64,000 bases of DNA from Bacteroidota bacterium (GTDB lineage Bacteria; Bacteroidota; Bacteroidia; UKL13-3): assembly GCA_027487835.1 (NCBI GenBank), contig JAIYCU010000044.1, forward strand, positions 186,001 through 250,000. The letters are read 5' to 3'. The translations under genes were made by a program, and so were the position numbers. Positions within the stretch are counted from its first letter, which is position 1, and every line of letters begins with the position of its first letter. Shown here piece after piece: positions 55,874-64,000 of the stretch. The notes under the pieces are model-generated. The model made no database searches and was not told the origin of the DNA. It saw nothing but the letters and a program-made list of their open reading frames with translations.

Positions 55874-55906
55874 CTATTAGGCTAATAATTTATAGAATAT
55901 ATAGCC

Positions 55907-57016
55907 TTGAATAAATTTATAAATACATTAAAAAGTCACCTTGGAGCTGCAAAACTAAATTCAAGCGGCAGTAGCTTAAATGGTAAATATTTAATCATCG
56001 AGTCTGATGATTGGGGAACCATTAGAACTCCTTCAAAAGATGCACTTAAGCAATTCGAAAAAGCAGGTTTAGACCTAAGTAGAAGCGTTTATAAAAATGA
56101 TGCATTGGAATCAATGTCAGACTTAGAAGATTTGTTTAATGTTCTGTTAAAATTTAAGGATATTAAGGGAAATCACCCTTGTTTTACTGCAAATACAATA
56201 GTTGCAAACCCAGATTTTGAAAGAATTGAGGAAAGTGGATTTAAAAATTATTTTTTTGAGCCTTATACGAGAACTATCGAAAGGTATCCTGAACACAAAG
56301 AAGTTCATAATTTACATTTAAAAGGAAAAGAATTAGGCGTGTTTATCCCTCAGTTTCATGGAAGAGAGCATCTTAACTACAAAAGATGGTTTAAAGTGCT
56401 TCAAGAGGGAAATGAAAGGGCATTGTTATGTTTTAAGCAAGGTGCCACTTACTCGGGGGAGGGCGATTATAGTTTTATGGAAGCTTATGATTGGGATGCC
56501 AAAACCGACATCGAAGAACATAAGCAGGTAATTGCGGATGGTTTGAAAATGTTTGATCAATTGTTTGGTTTCAAATCCAAATCCTTTATTGCTCCTTGTT
56601 ATAATTGGGATTCTGAAGTTGAATCCACCTTGGCATCAAATGGGGTTGAAGTAATTCAAGGACTTAGGAGCCAATTAGCTCCTACTGGCAAATTTGATGT
56701 TTACAATAGAATTCCACATTCATTTGGAGAGGTGAACGAAAATGGGTTGTTTTTTAATATTAGGAATGCGTTTTTGGAACCTAGCCTCATCCCCAATAAA
56801 GATTGGGTAGATTCTTGTCTAGCGCAAATTCGAATGGCATTTCTCTTTAACAAACCTGCCGTGATATCTAGTCATAGGATTAATTATATTGGTTATATTG
56901 ATCCTAAAAACAAGTTCAATGGTTTGAAGATTCTTGAATCAATACTAAGTAAAGTTTTGAGAAAGTGGCCAGATGTTCAATTTATATCAACAGATAAGAT
57001 AAAAGAAGTTCAATGA
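55907..57016 (+). CDS. Divergent NodB-like polysaccharide (de)acetylase, copy 1
   Basis: The 369-residue protein begins at TTG. It has a metal-site-like LIIESDDWGTIR near residue 28-39 and FIPQFHGREHLN near 146, whose His-x3-His spacing matches NodB-family deacetylases. IAPCYNWDSEVE near 227 and VISSHRINYIGYI near 323 follow. A close paralog lies at 62155. It may deacetylate an N-acetylated sugar of the glycan. No signal peptide is seen, so cytoplasmic action on precursors is likely. It overlaps the CapA gene by 4 nt. Confidence 0.7.
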   Translation: MNKFINTLKSHLGAAKLNSSGSSLNGKYLIIESDDWGTIRTPSKDALKQFEKAGLDLSRSVYKNDALESMSDLEDLFNVLLKFKDIKGNHPCFTANTIVANPDFERIEESGFKNYFFEPYTRTIERYPEHKEVHNLHLKGKELGVFIPQFHGREHLNYKRWFKVLQEGNERALLCFKQGATYSGEGDYSFMEAYDWDAKTDIEEHKQVIADGLKMFDQLFGFKSKSFIAPCYNWDSEVESTLASNGVEVIQGLRSQLAPTGKFDVYNRIPHSFGEVNENGLFFNIRNAFLEPSLIPNKDWVDSCLAQIRMAFLFNKPAVISSHRINYIGYIDPKNKFNGLKILESILSKVLRKWPDVQFISTDKIKEVQ

Positions 57017-58140
57017 AGGTGAAGATAGGATTTACAGGCGATTTTTGTCCGTGGCTAAGAATGGAGCAGTTTATTAAGGAGGGTAATTGGACACCCTTAA
57101 TGGAAACAGTGCAGCCATTTTTTCTTGAAAATGATTTTAATATAATTGATTTGGAAGCGCCGCTGACACGTGCCATAAATCCAATCAAAAAAACAGGCCC
57201 TCATATTAATGCATTGCCTGAATCTGCAAAAATTTTAAACTACTTAAATACGAAACTGGTTGTTACTTCAAATAACCATATGATGGATTATGGGATAGCT
57301 GGACTTGAAAGCACCTATGATGCACTTAAAAAACACGATATTAATTGGGTAGGGTCAGGGTTGAACCTACAAGATGCAATAAAACCTTATGTATTTGAAC
57401 AGAATGGTTTGAGTTTTGGGATTATTAATGCTACAGAAAATGAGTGGACAACCACCCAAGGTGCAAATCCTGGGTGTGCACCTATAGATCCTGTTTTGGT
57501 ATTTAACGCTATACAAAGTATACGTTCAAAGGTTGATTTTGTTATAATAGTGGCTCATGGAGGGCATGAACACTACGAGTTGCCTAGTCCGAGAATCAAA
57601 AAGTTATATAGGTTTTTTGTTGATGCAGGTGCCGATGCTGTAATTGCACATCACACGCATATTATTTCTGGTTTTGAACACTATAAAAATGCACCCATTT
57701 ACTACAGTCTTGGCAATTTTTGCTTTGATTGGGAAGGCTTAAGAAATGGTACTTGGAATAAAGGAATGATGGTAAGGTTAAGCTTTGAAAAGGGACTACC
57801 TGTACAAGACCAACGATTTTATATCCATCACATGGACGATTTTATTGGAACCCGAATGCTGCCTATTAACGAGCAAAAGGAATTAGAAGAGAAGGTAGAA
57901 GCTTTGAATTTGATAATTTCTGATGATGAAAAACTTGAGGCTTCCTATGAAATATTCTTAAAGCAAAAAACAAGGGTATTCAATACTTGGATAGAGCCAT
58001 ATCAAGGCAAAATACTTGCTGGTTTGCATGTTAAAGGTTTAATTCCATCTTTAATGAGCAAAAGTAAACGTAGATTATTGCTAAATTTAACACGTTGCGA
58101 ATCTCATAGAGACATATTAATTAAAGCATTAGAAGAATAA
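57013..58140 (+). CDS. capA: CapA-like metallophosphatase-fold protein
   Basis: The 375-residue protein has IGFTGDFCPW, IDLEAPLT, VTSNNHMMDYGIAGLEST, IIVAHGGHEHYELPSP and IAHHTHIISGFEHY, then YSLGNFCFDW. These are the calcineurin-like CapA/PgsA motifs. CapA proteins take part in poly-gamma-glutamate synthesis and in capsule loci of other types. It has no clear signal peptide or membrane anchor, unlike Bacillus CapA. It sits between the (de)acetylase and an AsnB gene. Confidence 0.85.
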   Translation: MKVKIGFTGDFCPWLRMEQFIKEGNWTPLMETVQPFFLENDFNIIDLEAPLTRAINPIKKTGPHINALPESAKILNYLNTKLVVTSNNHMMDYGIAGLESTYDALKKHDINWVGSGLNLQDAIKPYVFEQNGLSFGIINATENEWTTTQGANPGCAPIDPVLVFNAIQSIRSKVDFVIIVAHGGHEHYELPSPRIKKLYRFFVDAGADAVIAHHTHIISGFEHYKNAPIYYSLGNFCFDWEGLRNGTWNKGMMVRLSFEKGLPVQDQRFYIHHMDDFIGTRMLPINEQKELEEKVEALNLIISDDEKLEASYEIFLKQKTRVFNTWIEPYQGKILAGLHVKGLIPSLMSKSKRRLLLNLTRCESHRDILIKALEE

Positions 58141-58142
58141 TT

Positions 58143-60038
58143 ATGTGCGGTTTTACAGGATATTATTTGTTTGAAGGGAAAAAGGAAAGGAGCAATCGCC
58201 AAATTGCTGAAATGCTTGCCATACAAAAGCACCGTGGACCAGACGATTCTGGTATAACAGCCATTGATACCATCGGGCAAAGAGTGCAGGAACTTCATGG
58301 AAATTCACCCGTTGAATTTGATTTTGATGCAAATTTAATTTTTGGTTTCAATCGATTGAGTATTTTAGATTTGAGCCAAAATGGCCACCAACCTATGTTT
58401 GGCGCTGAAGGAAAAGTGGTATTAATGATGAATGGCGAAATCTATAATGCTTTTGATTTTAAACCCGCTTTGCAAGAAAAAGGATATCAATTTAAAAGTA
58501 CTACAGATACCGAAGTTGTGCTTAATTTATATCTGGAATATGGCATTGATGGAATGCTAGAGAAGCTAAACGGCATGTTTGCCATTGCCATTTATGATGC
58601 TAGAATTGGAAAACTTTTTATAGCTAGAGATAGATTTGGAATCAAACCTATTTATATAGCGAAACAAAACGGGATGTTGGCTTTTGGTTCAGAAATGAAA
58701 AGCTTTAAAGCAATTCCAGGATTTAAATTCGAATTGAACCAACAAGGTTTGGATGAATTTTTATTATTTAGAAATTTAATCAATGACACGCTATTTGATG
58801 GCATACAGAATCTTCAACAAGGTACATATCTTATAGTAAATCCGGATGGTTCGGTTCAAACCAAAATATATTATGATTTAAATGAGGAAGGCATTCAGAA
58901 ACTTGATGGATCAGATGCCAAGGAGAGAATTGATAAAGCGTTAGAAGCAAGTGTGAAAAGTCAGTTGATTAGCGATGTTAAACTTGGTTGTCAGTTGTCT
59001 GGAGGTGTTGATTCTTCTCTTGTTACTTGGTATGCCAATCAATTAAAAGGCGGAGCTGAGCTAGAAACTATTTCAATCATATTCGAGGAAAAGGCTTATT
59101 CCGAAGAAAAATACATAGATAGGGTTGCTTCTGATTTGAACCTAAAGGCTCACAAGTTTATTTTAAACGAGCAAACGTATTTTGAACTCTTAGATAAAGC
59201 TTCTTGGCATTTTGAGCAGCCAGTAAATCATCCCAATACCATTGGTATTTACCTACTCAGCAAATTTGCTAGAGAGCATTTAACAGTGCTTTTAAGTGGG
59301 GAAGGTGCTGATGAATTGTTGGCCGGATATGAACGTTTTGCCAATTTGACAAAAAATCCTTTGGCTACTAAGAACTTTTGGGCTAAATTAAAGCAGAACA
59401 TTCATCATCCGATAGCCTATTTAAATACTAGTTTGGGCGAGGAGGAAAGAATTATTATGGGAAATTCCTTTGGCTCTATTAGCAATGCCTTTGAAATTAA
59501 AAATGGATTCTCAGTTGATAAGGCTTTACAAAATCGACGTAAAATTTTGCATGGACTTAAAGGCAATCTTTTTGACAAGCAAAGAAAGTATGAATTACTC
59601 ACCTATCTCCCAGATTTGCTTATGCGCCAAGATAAAATGAGTATGGCTAGCAGCATAGAAAATAGAGTGCCGTTTTTGGATAACGATTTAGTTTCGTTAG
59701 GACTTTCTTTACCACAGGAAAGTTTGATACGTTCTCACAACACCAGATTGGAAGGCAAGTTTGCGCTTAAAGCAATTTGTGCAGATAAATTTGACAACTC
59801 GTTTGCATTTAGAGATAAGATGGGATTTGGAATTCCAATAAGAAGGTTTATGGGAGCTAGTGCTTTTGAAAAAAGATGGAACGATGAAATTTTCCCTGGA
59901 ATTAGCAAAAGAGGAATATTTGAATCTAAAGCAATAGCAATTAAATTTCAACAAATGAAAACAGGGGATCCTGCTGCTGCAGAACTTATTTGGTTGATGA
60001 CCTCTTTTGAAATTTGGGCAACACAATATTTAAACTAA
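58143..60038 (+). CDS. asnB: AsnB-like glutamine-dependent amidotransferase, copy 2
   Basis: The 631-residue protein keeps catalytic Cys2 (MCGFTGYY), IQKHRGPDDSG, MNGEIYNAF and TTDTEVVLNLY, and the ATP loop SGGVDSSLV near 286. It differs clearly from copy 1. The start is 2 nt after the CapA stop, and an ATP-grasp gene begins 3 nt after its end. This spacing suggests that amidotransferase, CapA and ATP-grasp act in one pathway, possibly amide or amino-acid attachment to the glycan. Confidence 0.85.
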   Translation: MCGFTGYYLFEGKKERSNRQIAEMLAIQKHRGPDDSGITAIDTIGQRVQELHGNSPVEFDFDANLIFGFNRLSILDLSQNGHQPMFGAEGKVVLMMNGEIYNAFDFKPALQEKGYQFKSTTDTEVVLNLYLEYGIDGMLEKLNGMFAIAIYDARIGKLFIARDRFGIKPIYIAKQNGMLAFGSEMKSFKAIPGFKFELNQQGLDEFLLFRNLINDTLFDGIQNLQQGTYLIVNPDGSVQTKIYYDLNEEGIQKLDGSDAKERIDKALEASVKSQLISDVKLGCQLSGGVDSSLVTWYANQLKGGAELETISIIFEEKAYSEEKYIDRVASDLNLKAHKFILNEQTYFELLDKASWHFEQPVNHPNTIGIYLLSKFAREHLTVLLSGEGADELLAGYERFANLTKNPLATKNFWAKLKQNIHHPIAYLNTSLGEEERIIMGNSFGSISNAFEIKNGFSVDKALQNRRKILHGLKGNLFDKQRKYELLTYLPDLLMRQDKMSMASSIENRVPFLDNDLVSLGLSLPQESLIRSHNTRLEGKFALKAICADKFDNSFAFRDKMGFGIPIRRFMGASAFEKRWNDEIFPGISKRGIFESKAIAIKFQQMKTGDPAAAELIWLMTSFEIWATQYLN

Positions 60039-60041
60039 AAG

Positions 60042-61046
60042 ATGATAGCAATACATCCTACAAAAGGTTCATTTAGTGATAGGTGGATAGCCTATTGTGA
60101 AAAAAATAGTATTCCATTCAAGCTCATAAATTGTTATAGTAATGATATCATAAAGGATTTGAAAGGTTGCAGTGCCTTAATGTGGCATTTTAGCCAGAAT
60201 ATTCCGACAGATATTTTACTTGCAAAATCTCTTGTTTTTACTTGCTATCAATTGGGCTTGAAGTTTTTCCCAGATTTTAATACATCTTGGCATTTTGATG
60301 ATAAGGCAGCTCAAAAGTATTTATTGGAAATGTCTGGGACACCTTTTGTGCCCACCTGGGTTTTCTATAATAAAAAAGAAGCCACTACTTGGGCAAAGAC
60401 AACTTCCTTCCCCAAAGTGTTTAAATTAAAAGGAGGGGCAGGGGCTCAAAATGTGGTTTTGGTAAAAAGTGAATCTCAATGTATACAACTAATCAATAAA
60501 GCATTCGGAAGAGGCTTTTCTAATTATGATGCTTTAGGCAGCTTAAAAGAGCGTTGGCGGAAATATAGGAAAGGTCTAGTCGGATTTTATGAAGTATTTA
60601 AAGGTGTTTTGCGTCTTTATGAAAAGCCTCCATATACAAAAGTAAAAGGAAGAGATTATGGGTATGTTTATTTTCAAGAGTTCATTCCAAATAATGATTC
60701 AGATATTCGGATTATTGTGATTGGAGAGAATGCTTTTGGCATAAAAAGAATGGTCAGGGAAAATGATTTTAGGGCATCTGGTAGCGGTTCAATTGTCTAT
60801 GATAAGTCTCAAATTGATGAGCGTTGTGTGCAATTAGCTTTCGGTTTGACCCAAAAGTTAAATGCACAATGTTTGGCATTTGATTATGTGATTGATGCCC
60901 AAAATAATCCATTATTAATTGAAATTAGTTATGGGTATGCAGTAGCAGCCTATGACCAGTGCGAGGGTTTTTGGGATAACCAGTTGAATTGGTATTCTGG
61001 TCCTTTTGACCATTGTGGATGGATGGTAGAATTAGTTGCTAAGTAA
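60042..61046 (+). CDS. ATP-grasp ligase (RimK-like)
   Basis: The 334-residue protein has an ATP-grasp layout: FPKVFKLKGGAGAQNVVLVK near 125, a YVYFQEFIPNNDSDIRIIVI centre, and the late CLAFDYVIDAQNNPLLIEIS. The usual Glu-x-Asn metal pair appears as EIS, so the Asn position is Ser. ATP-grasp enzymes join a carboxylate to an amine or thiol through an acyl phosphate. The substrate is unknown; an amino acid and a uronic acid or amino sugar is an inference from the neighbours. Confidence 0.75.
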   Translation: MIAIHPTKGSFSDRWIAYCEKNSIPFKLINCYSNDIIKDLKGCSALMWHFSQNIPTDILLAKSLVFTCYQLGLKFFPDFNTSWHFDDKAAQKYLLEMSGTPFVPTWVFYNKKEATTWAKTTSFPKVFKLKGGAGAQNVVLVKSESQCIQLINKAFGRGFSNYDALGSLKERWRKYRKGLVGFYEVFKGVLRLYEKPPYTKVKGRDYGYVYFQEFIPNNDSDIRIIVIGENAFGIKRMVRENDFRASGSGSIVYDKSQIDERCVQLAFGLTQKLNAQCLAFDYVIDAQNNPLLIEISYGYAVAAYDQCEGFWDNQLNWYSGPFDHCGWMVELVAK

Positions 61047-61052
61047 AAAAAC

Positions 61053-62132
61053 GTGACAAAAAAAATAGTTTTGGCTATTCCTTCTTTGCAAGCAGGTGGC
61101 ATGGAAAGGGTTATGACAGAGATTGCAAATTATCTCATTACTAATCCGAATTATAGTGTGACCCTAGTTTTGTATGGAATTAACAGAGAAATCTTTTATA
61201 CCCTTGACCCTCGTGTAGAGGTGATAAAGCCAAAGTTTAATTTTAATAACGATAAAAGATTGATTAGCACTTTCAAAACATTGGCTTTTCTAAGAAAAAC
61301 CTTTAATCAACTTAATCCATATCGGATTTTAAGTTTTGGAGAGTTATGGAACAATTTTGTGATGTTATCAGTGTTGGGAACTAAACATCAAGTTGTTTTA
61401 TCAGATAGGTCTCAGCCAGATAAGAGCCTAGGTTTTTTTCAAGAATGGTTAAGAAAAAGATTGTATCCTAATGCTTATGGAATTATAGCGCAAACCCAAA
61501 AGTCCCTTCAGATTTTTAAAAATAAGTACCACCATAAGAATATTCAGATTATAGGAAATCCAATTCGTGCTATTTTACCCAATCAAAGCACGCGTGAAAA
61601 TATCATATTATCAGTAGGGAGGCTTATTAAATCTAAGAATCACGATGCCTTGATACGTATCTTTGCTAACCTAAAAAATGCTGAAAAGTGGAAGTTGATA
61701 ATAGTGGGCTATGATCATTTGAAACAGCAGAATCAAGCGAAATTAGAAACACTGGCCAAAGAATTAAGGATTAGCGAAAGGGTAGAGTTTGCAGGGAAGC
61801 AAAAGGATGTGGAATCTTACTATTTAAGAAGTAAAATTTTCGCCTTTACCTCTAGCTCAGAAGGTTTTCCAAATGTTGTTGGAGAGGCCATGTCGGCTGG
61901 TTTGCCAATTATTTCCTATGATTGTGTGGCTGGGCCATCAGATTTGATTGAGGATGGATACAATGGTTACCTAATTCCATTAAATGATGAAGTTCTGTAT
62001 TTAGAACGCCTGCAGAGGCTTATCGATGATAATGAATTGTCTGAACGTTTTGCATCAAATTCACTGATTAAGATTAAGGAGTTTGAACCTAACCATATTC
62101 TCCAAAAATTTGAACAAATTATTAGTAATTAA
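61053..62132 (+). CDS. Glycosyltransferase family 4 (GT-B)
   Basis: The 359-residue protein starts at GTG. It has PSLQAGGMERVMTEIANYLI, ILSVGRLIKSKNHDALIRIF near 180 and AFTSSSEGFPNVVGEAMSAG near 265, then PIISYDCVAGPSDLI. This is the GT4 branch often annotated as GalNAc-alpha-GalNAc or similar transferases, and the specificity is not certain. It is followed after 22 nt by the second (de)acetylase gene. Confidence 0.88.
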   Translation: MTKKIVLAIPSLQAGGMERVMTEIANYLITNPNYSVTLVLYGINREIFYTLDPRVEVIKPKFNFNNDKRLISTFKTLAFLRKTFNQLNPYRILSFGELWNNFVMLSVLGTKHQVVLSDRSQPDKSLGFFQEWLRKRLYPNAYGIIAQTQKSLQIFKNKYHHKNIQIIGNPIRAILPNQSTRENIILSVGRLIKSKNHDALIRIFANLKNAEKWKLIIVGYDHLKQQNQAKLETLAKELRISERVEFAGKQKDVESYYLRSKIFAFTSSSEGFPNVVGEAMSAGLPIISYDCVAGPSDLIEDGYNGYLIPLNDEVLYLERLQRLIDDNELSERFASNSLIKIKEFEPNHILQKFEQIISN

Positions 62133-62154
62133 TTTTAATAGCTATTTATAATAT

Positions 62155-63276
62155 ATGGGCCTAAATATTAAAAGTGTAATTAGAAATTTATCCAATCTTC
62201 CTGGATGGAAAACCAATAGAAAGTTATTGGTCATAGAATCTGATGATTGGGGTAGCATTAGGATGCCCAGCCTTAATTCGCTAAAGGAATTGAAAGAAAA
62301 GGGGCTTGATTTAGAATCCGGCGATTCATTTAGGTATAATAATAACGATACGCTTGCTGGTACTAAAGATTTTGAAATGTTGTTTGAAGTGCTAAATAAG
62401 CATAAAGACAACAAAGGGAATTCTGCTGTTTTTACGGCTGTTTCGGTTGTTGCAAATCCAGATTTTGAGAAAATAAAGGCTAATGATTTTAAAGAATATT
62501 ATTTCGAAACATTTGATAAAACCTTAGAGCGATATGGATATCCAGAAGCATTTAATTGTTGGAAAGAAGGGATTGATAAAAAGTTTTTTGTTCCACAATT
62601 CCATGCTAGGGAGCATTTAAATGTTCCTTTTTGGATGAGGGCCCTTCGAAATAATGATTCACATGCAAGAATTGCATTTGATTATGGGATGTGGGGTTTT
62701 AATAATGTTCATAAGCATGGCTGTTATTTTCAGTCGGCATTTGATTTAGAGTATTTTGAGGATGTAAAGGAACAAGCAGAAACGATTTCAAGCGGACTTC
62801 AATTGTTTGAGCAGTTGTTTGGGTATAAGGCAACATTTTTTGTGCCACCTAATGGGCCTTTCAATAACAGTTTGGAGGAGGCTGCCTATAAAGGGGGGAT
62901 AAAATATATTTCAGCATCTAAGATTCAACAAGAGCCATTTGGCGAAGGCAAAACAAAAAAGAGGTTTCATTATATAGGGCAAAAGAATAGGTTCAAGCAA
63001 ACTTATTTAACACGCAATTGTATCTTTGAACCTGGTTCTAATCAAAGAACTGATTGGGTGGATGCTTGCTTATCTGATATCGAAATTGCCTTTAAATGGA
63101 ATAAACCCGCTGTAATAAGTTCACATAGGGTTAATTATATTGGTCAGCTAAATCCTAAAAATAGAGAAATTAGTTTAAAAAGTTTAGATGATTTGTTATA
63201 TAAAGTTAAAACAAAATGGCCTGAGGTGGAATTCATTACCTCCGAGGAGTTAGGAGACTTGGTAAATAAGGGCTAA
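62155..63276 (+). CDS. Divergent NodB-like polysaccharide (de)acetylase, copy 2
   Basis: The 373-residue protein is a clear paralog of the protein encoded at 55907. It shares LLVIESDDWGSIR, FVPQFHAREHLN (His-x3-His), FFVPPNGPFNNS and VISSHRVNYIGQLNPKN. Both copies flank the capA-asnB-ATP-grasp-GT4 stretch, as if each acts on a different sugar or the segment arose by duplication. It is the last gene before a 138-nt gap. Confidence 0.7.
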   Translation: MGLNIKSVIRNLSNLPGWKTNRKLLVIESDDWGSIRMPSLNSLKELKEKGLDLESGDSFRYNNNDTLAGTKDFEMLFEVLNKHKDNKGNSAVFTAVSVVANPDFEKIKANDFKEYYFETFDKTLERYGYPEAFNCWKEGIDKKFFVPQFHAREHLNVPFWMRALRNNDSHARIAFDYGMWGFNNVHKHGCYFQSAFDLEYFEDVKEQAETISSGLQLFEQLFGYKATFFVPPNGPFNNSLEEAAYKGGIKYISASKIQQEPFGEGKTKKRFHYIGQKNRFKQTYLTRNCIFEPGSNQRTDWVDACLSDIEIAFKWNKPAVISSHRVNYIGQLNPKNREISLKSLDDLLYKVKTKWPEVEFITSEELGDLVNKG

Positions 63277-63374
63277 AGGATTAATTAACTTTCAGTAGCA
63301 AGAAGATAAATGAATTAGAATGGAATAATTTCCAATTTCTCCAAATAAAAGGTTATCAAATAAGGTTCTAAACT

Positions 63375-63382
63375 TATATTTG
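63375..63382 (+). promoter_or_regulatory. Candidate -7 box upstream of the terminal epimerase gene
   Basis: TATATTTG at 63375-63382 fully matches TAnnTTTG and is followed by C. A second exact match, TAAATTTG, is at 63390-63397. The ATG is at 63415. I see no strong -33 TTG for either. The 138-nt gap is the only likely promoter region after the 50.6 kb gene block. Confidence 0.4.
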
Positions 63383-63414
63383 CCCTAAATAAATTTGAAA
63401 ATTTACTTGAAATA

Positions 63415-64000
63415 ATGCAAAAAGTAATCGTTACAGGCGGTGCTGGCTTTATTGGCTCAGCAGTAGTTCCAAAATTACAGGATTCAGGATATGATGTTTA
63501 TGTAGTTGATAATCTAAGTTTTGGAAATAGAAATTTCATAAATATAGATAGTGAAAAATTTTTTCATGTAGATATTAGAGAAGCGAATCAACTATCCGAT
63601 GCATTCAAACAAGTTTCGCCAGACATAGTTATTCATTTGGCAGCAATTCACTTTATACCATATTGCAATCAAAATCCATTTGAGTCCTCTGATATAAATA
63701 TTCGCGGAACAATAAATGTATTAGAAGCTGCCAAGCAAATCCCAAATCTTAAAAAGGTATTCTTTGCATCCACAGCTGCTGTATACCCTATTTCAGATTC
63801 TAGCGTTTCCGAAACCCATCTTTTGCTACCTTTAGATATTTATGGTTTGAGCAAATTAGCCGGGGAGCGTTTATTGCGCGAATTCTACCTTGAAACAAAA
63901 ATTGATTCAATTATATGTAGGTTTTTCAATGCTTTTGGCCCAAATGAAACAAATCCACATTTAATTCCTGAAATTGAGCGCCAACTTAAGGAGGGTATTA
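63415..64000 (+). CDS. NAD-dependent sugar epimerase/dehydratase (extended SDR), N-terminal part
   Basis: The frame is open to the window end (195 codons seen). It has the NAD motif VTGGAGFIGSAVVPKL, DIREANQLSD, IHLAAIHFIPYC, ASTAAVYPISD and the catalytic Tyr-x3-Lys in LDIYGLSKLAGE, then FFNAFGPNETN. This is an epimerase of the UDP-glucose 4-epimerase/WbpP-like group. Substrate is not determined because the C-terminal part is missing. Confidence 0.85.
   Translation, partial: MQKVIVTGGAGFIGSAVVPKLQDSGYDVYVVDNLSFGNRNFINIDSEKFFHVDIREANQLSDAFKQVSPDIVIHLAAIHFIPYCNQNPFESSDINIRGTINVLEAAKQIPNLKKVFFASTAAVYPISDSSVSETHLLLPLDIYGLSKLAGERLLREFYLETKIDSIICRFFNAFGPNETNPHLIPEIERQLKEGI

Noticed and set aside
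1-64000. tRNA, rRNA, CRISPR arrays, integrase or prophage genes
   Set aside because: Read along both strands, I saw no such signals; the window is respiratory genes plus a glycan locus.

Overview
The window is AT-rich DNA from a member of the Bacteroidota, probably Flavobacteriia-like. Four things support this: alternative complex III (act) genes with an extended Tat leader, an exosortase F (XrtF) pair, a UpxY/NusG-type antiterminator heading a polysaccharide operon, and promoter-like TAnnTTTG boxes. Genus and species cannot be read from the sequence.

Left part (1-8406, minus strand). actB (truncated by the window edge) and actA encode respiratory alternative complex III. They are followed by a membrane-anchored CapD/WbpM-type nucleotide-sugar 4,6-dehydratase. 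An overlapping trio comes next: xrtF, its exosortase F-associated partner and a large polytopic membrane protein. At 8407-8491 transcription diverges, and an acyltransferase-3 gene runs to the right.

Main glycan locus (about 9.7-64 kb, plus strand, almost continuously co-directional). It starts with a promoter, a palindrome and a roughly 120-nt leader in front of upxY. The export genes wza and wzc follow, the latter with an 18-tyrosine Tyr-Gly tail. The next block makes a GalNAcA-type uronic acid (TviB/TviC) and holds an EpsG-like polymerase and a 3-acetamido-3,6-dideoxyhexose pathway (two FdtA/QdtA cupins, a FemAB-like protein, a hexapeptide acetyltransferase and an aminotransferase). Wzm/Wzt, a UGM-like flavoprotein and a dense run of glycosyltransferases (GT2, GT4, WbsX, GT10) come after. 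From 37 to 42.7 kb lie an MsbA/PglK-like ABC exporter, a sulfotransferase-like protein and NeuB-NeuC-NeuA for a nonulosonic acid. From 42.8 to 50 kb lies a Fuc4NAc module resembling part of the enterobacterial common antigen pathway: a hexapeptide acetyltransferase, WecE and WecF, plus a Wzx flippase and a methyltransferase. From 50.6 to 63.3 kb lies a less familiar module with two AsnB-like amidotransferases, WecB, glycosyltransferases, two divergent NodB-like (de)acetylases, a CapA-like protein and an ATP-grasp ligase. A truncated SDR epimerase ends the window behind its own promoter-like box.

Together these genes can supply several rare sugars (GalNAcA, a Fuc3NAc/Qui3NAc-type sugar, Fuc4NAc, a sialic/legionaminic-type sugar, ManNAc-type). 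They can also assemble and decorate them with acyl, sulfo, methyl and possibly amide or amino-acid groups, and export them. Three separate export machineries (Wza/Wzc with Wzx, Wzm/Wzt, and an MsbA-like exporter) share the locus, so it may make more than one glycan. dTDP-glucose synthesis (RmlA/RmlB) and GDP-fucose synthesis are not in the window. I see no tRNA, rRNA, CRISPR array or insertion sequence.
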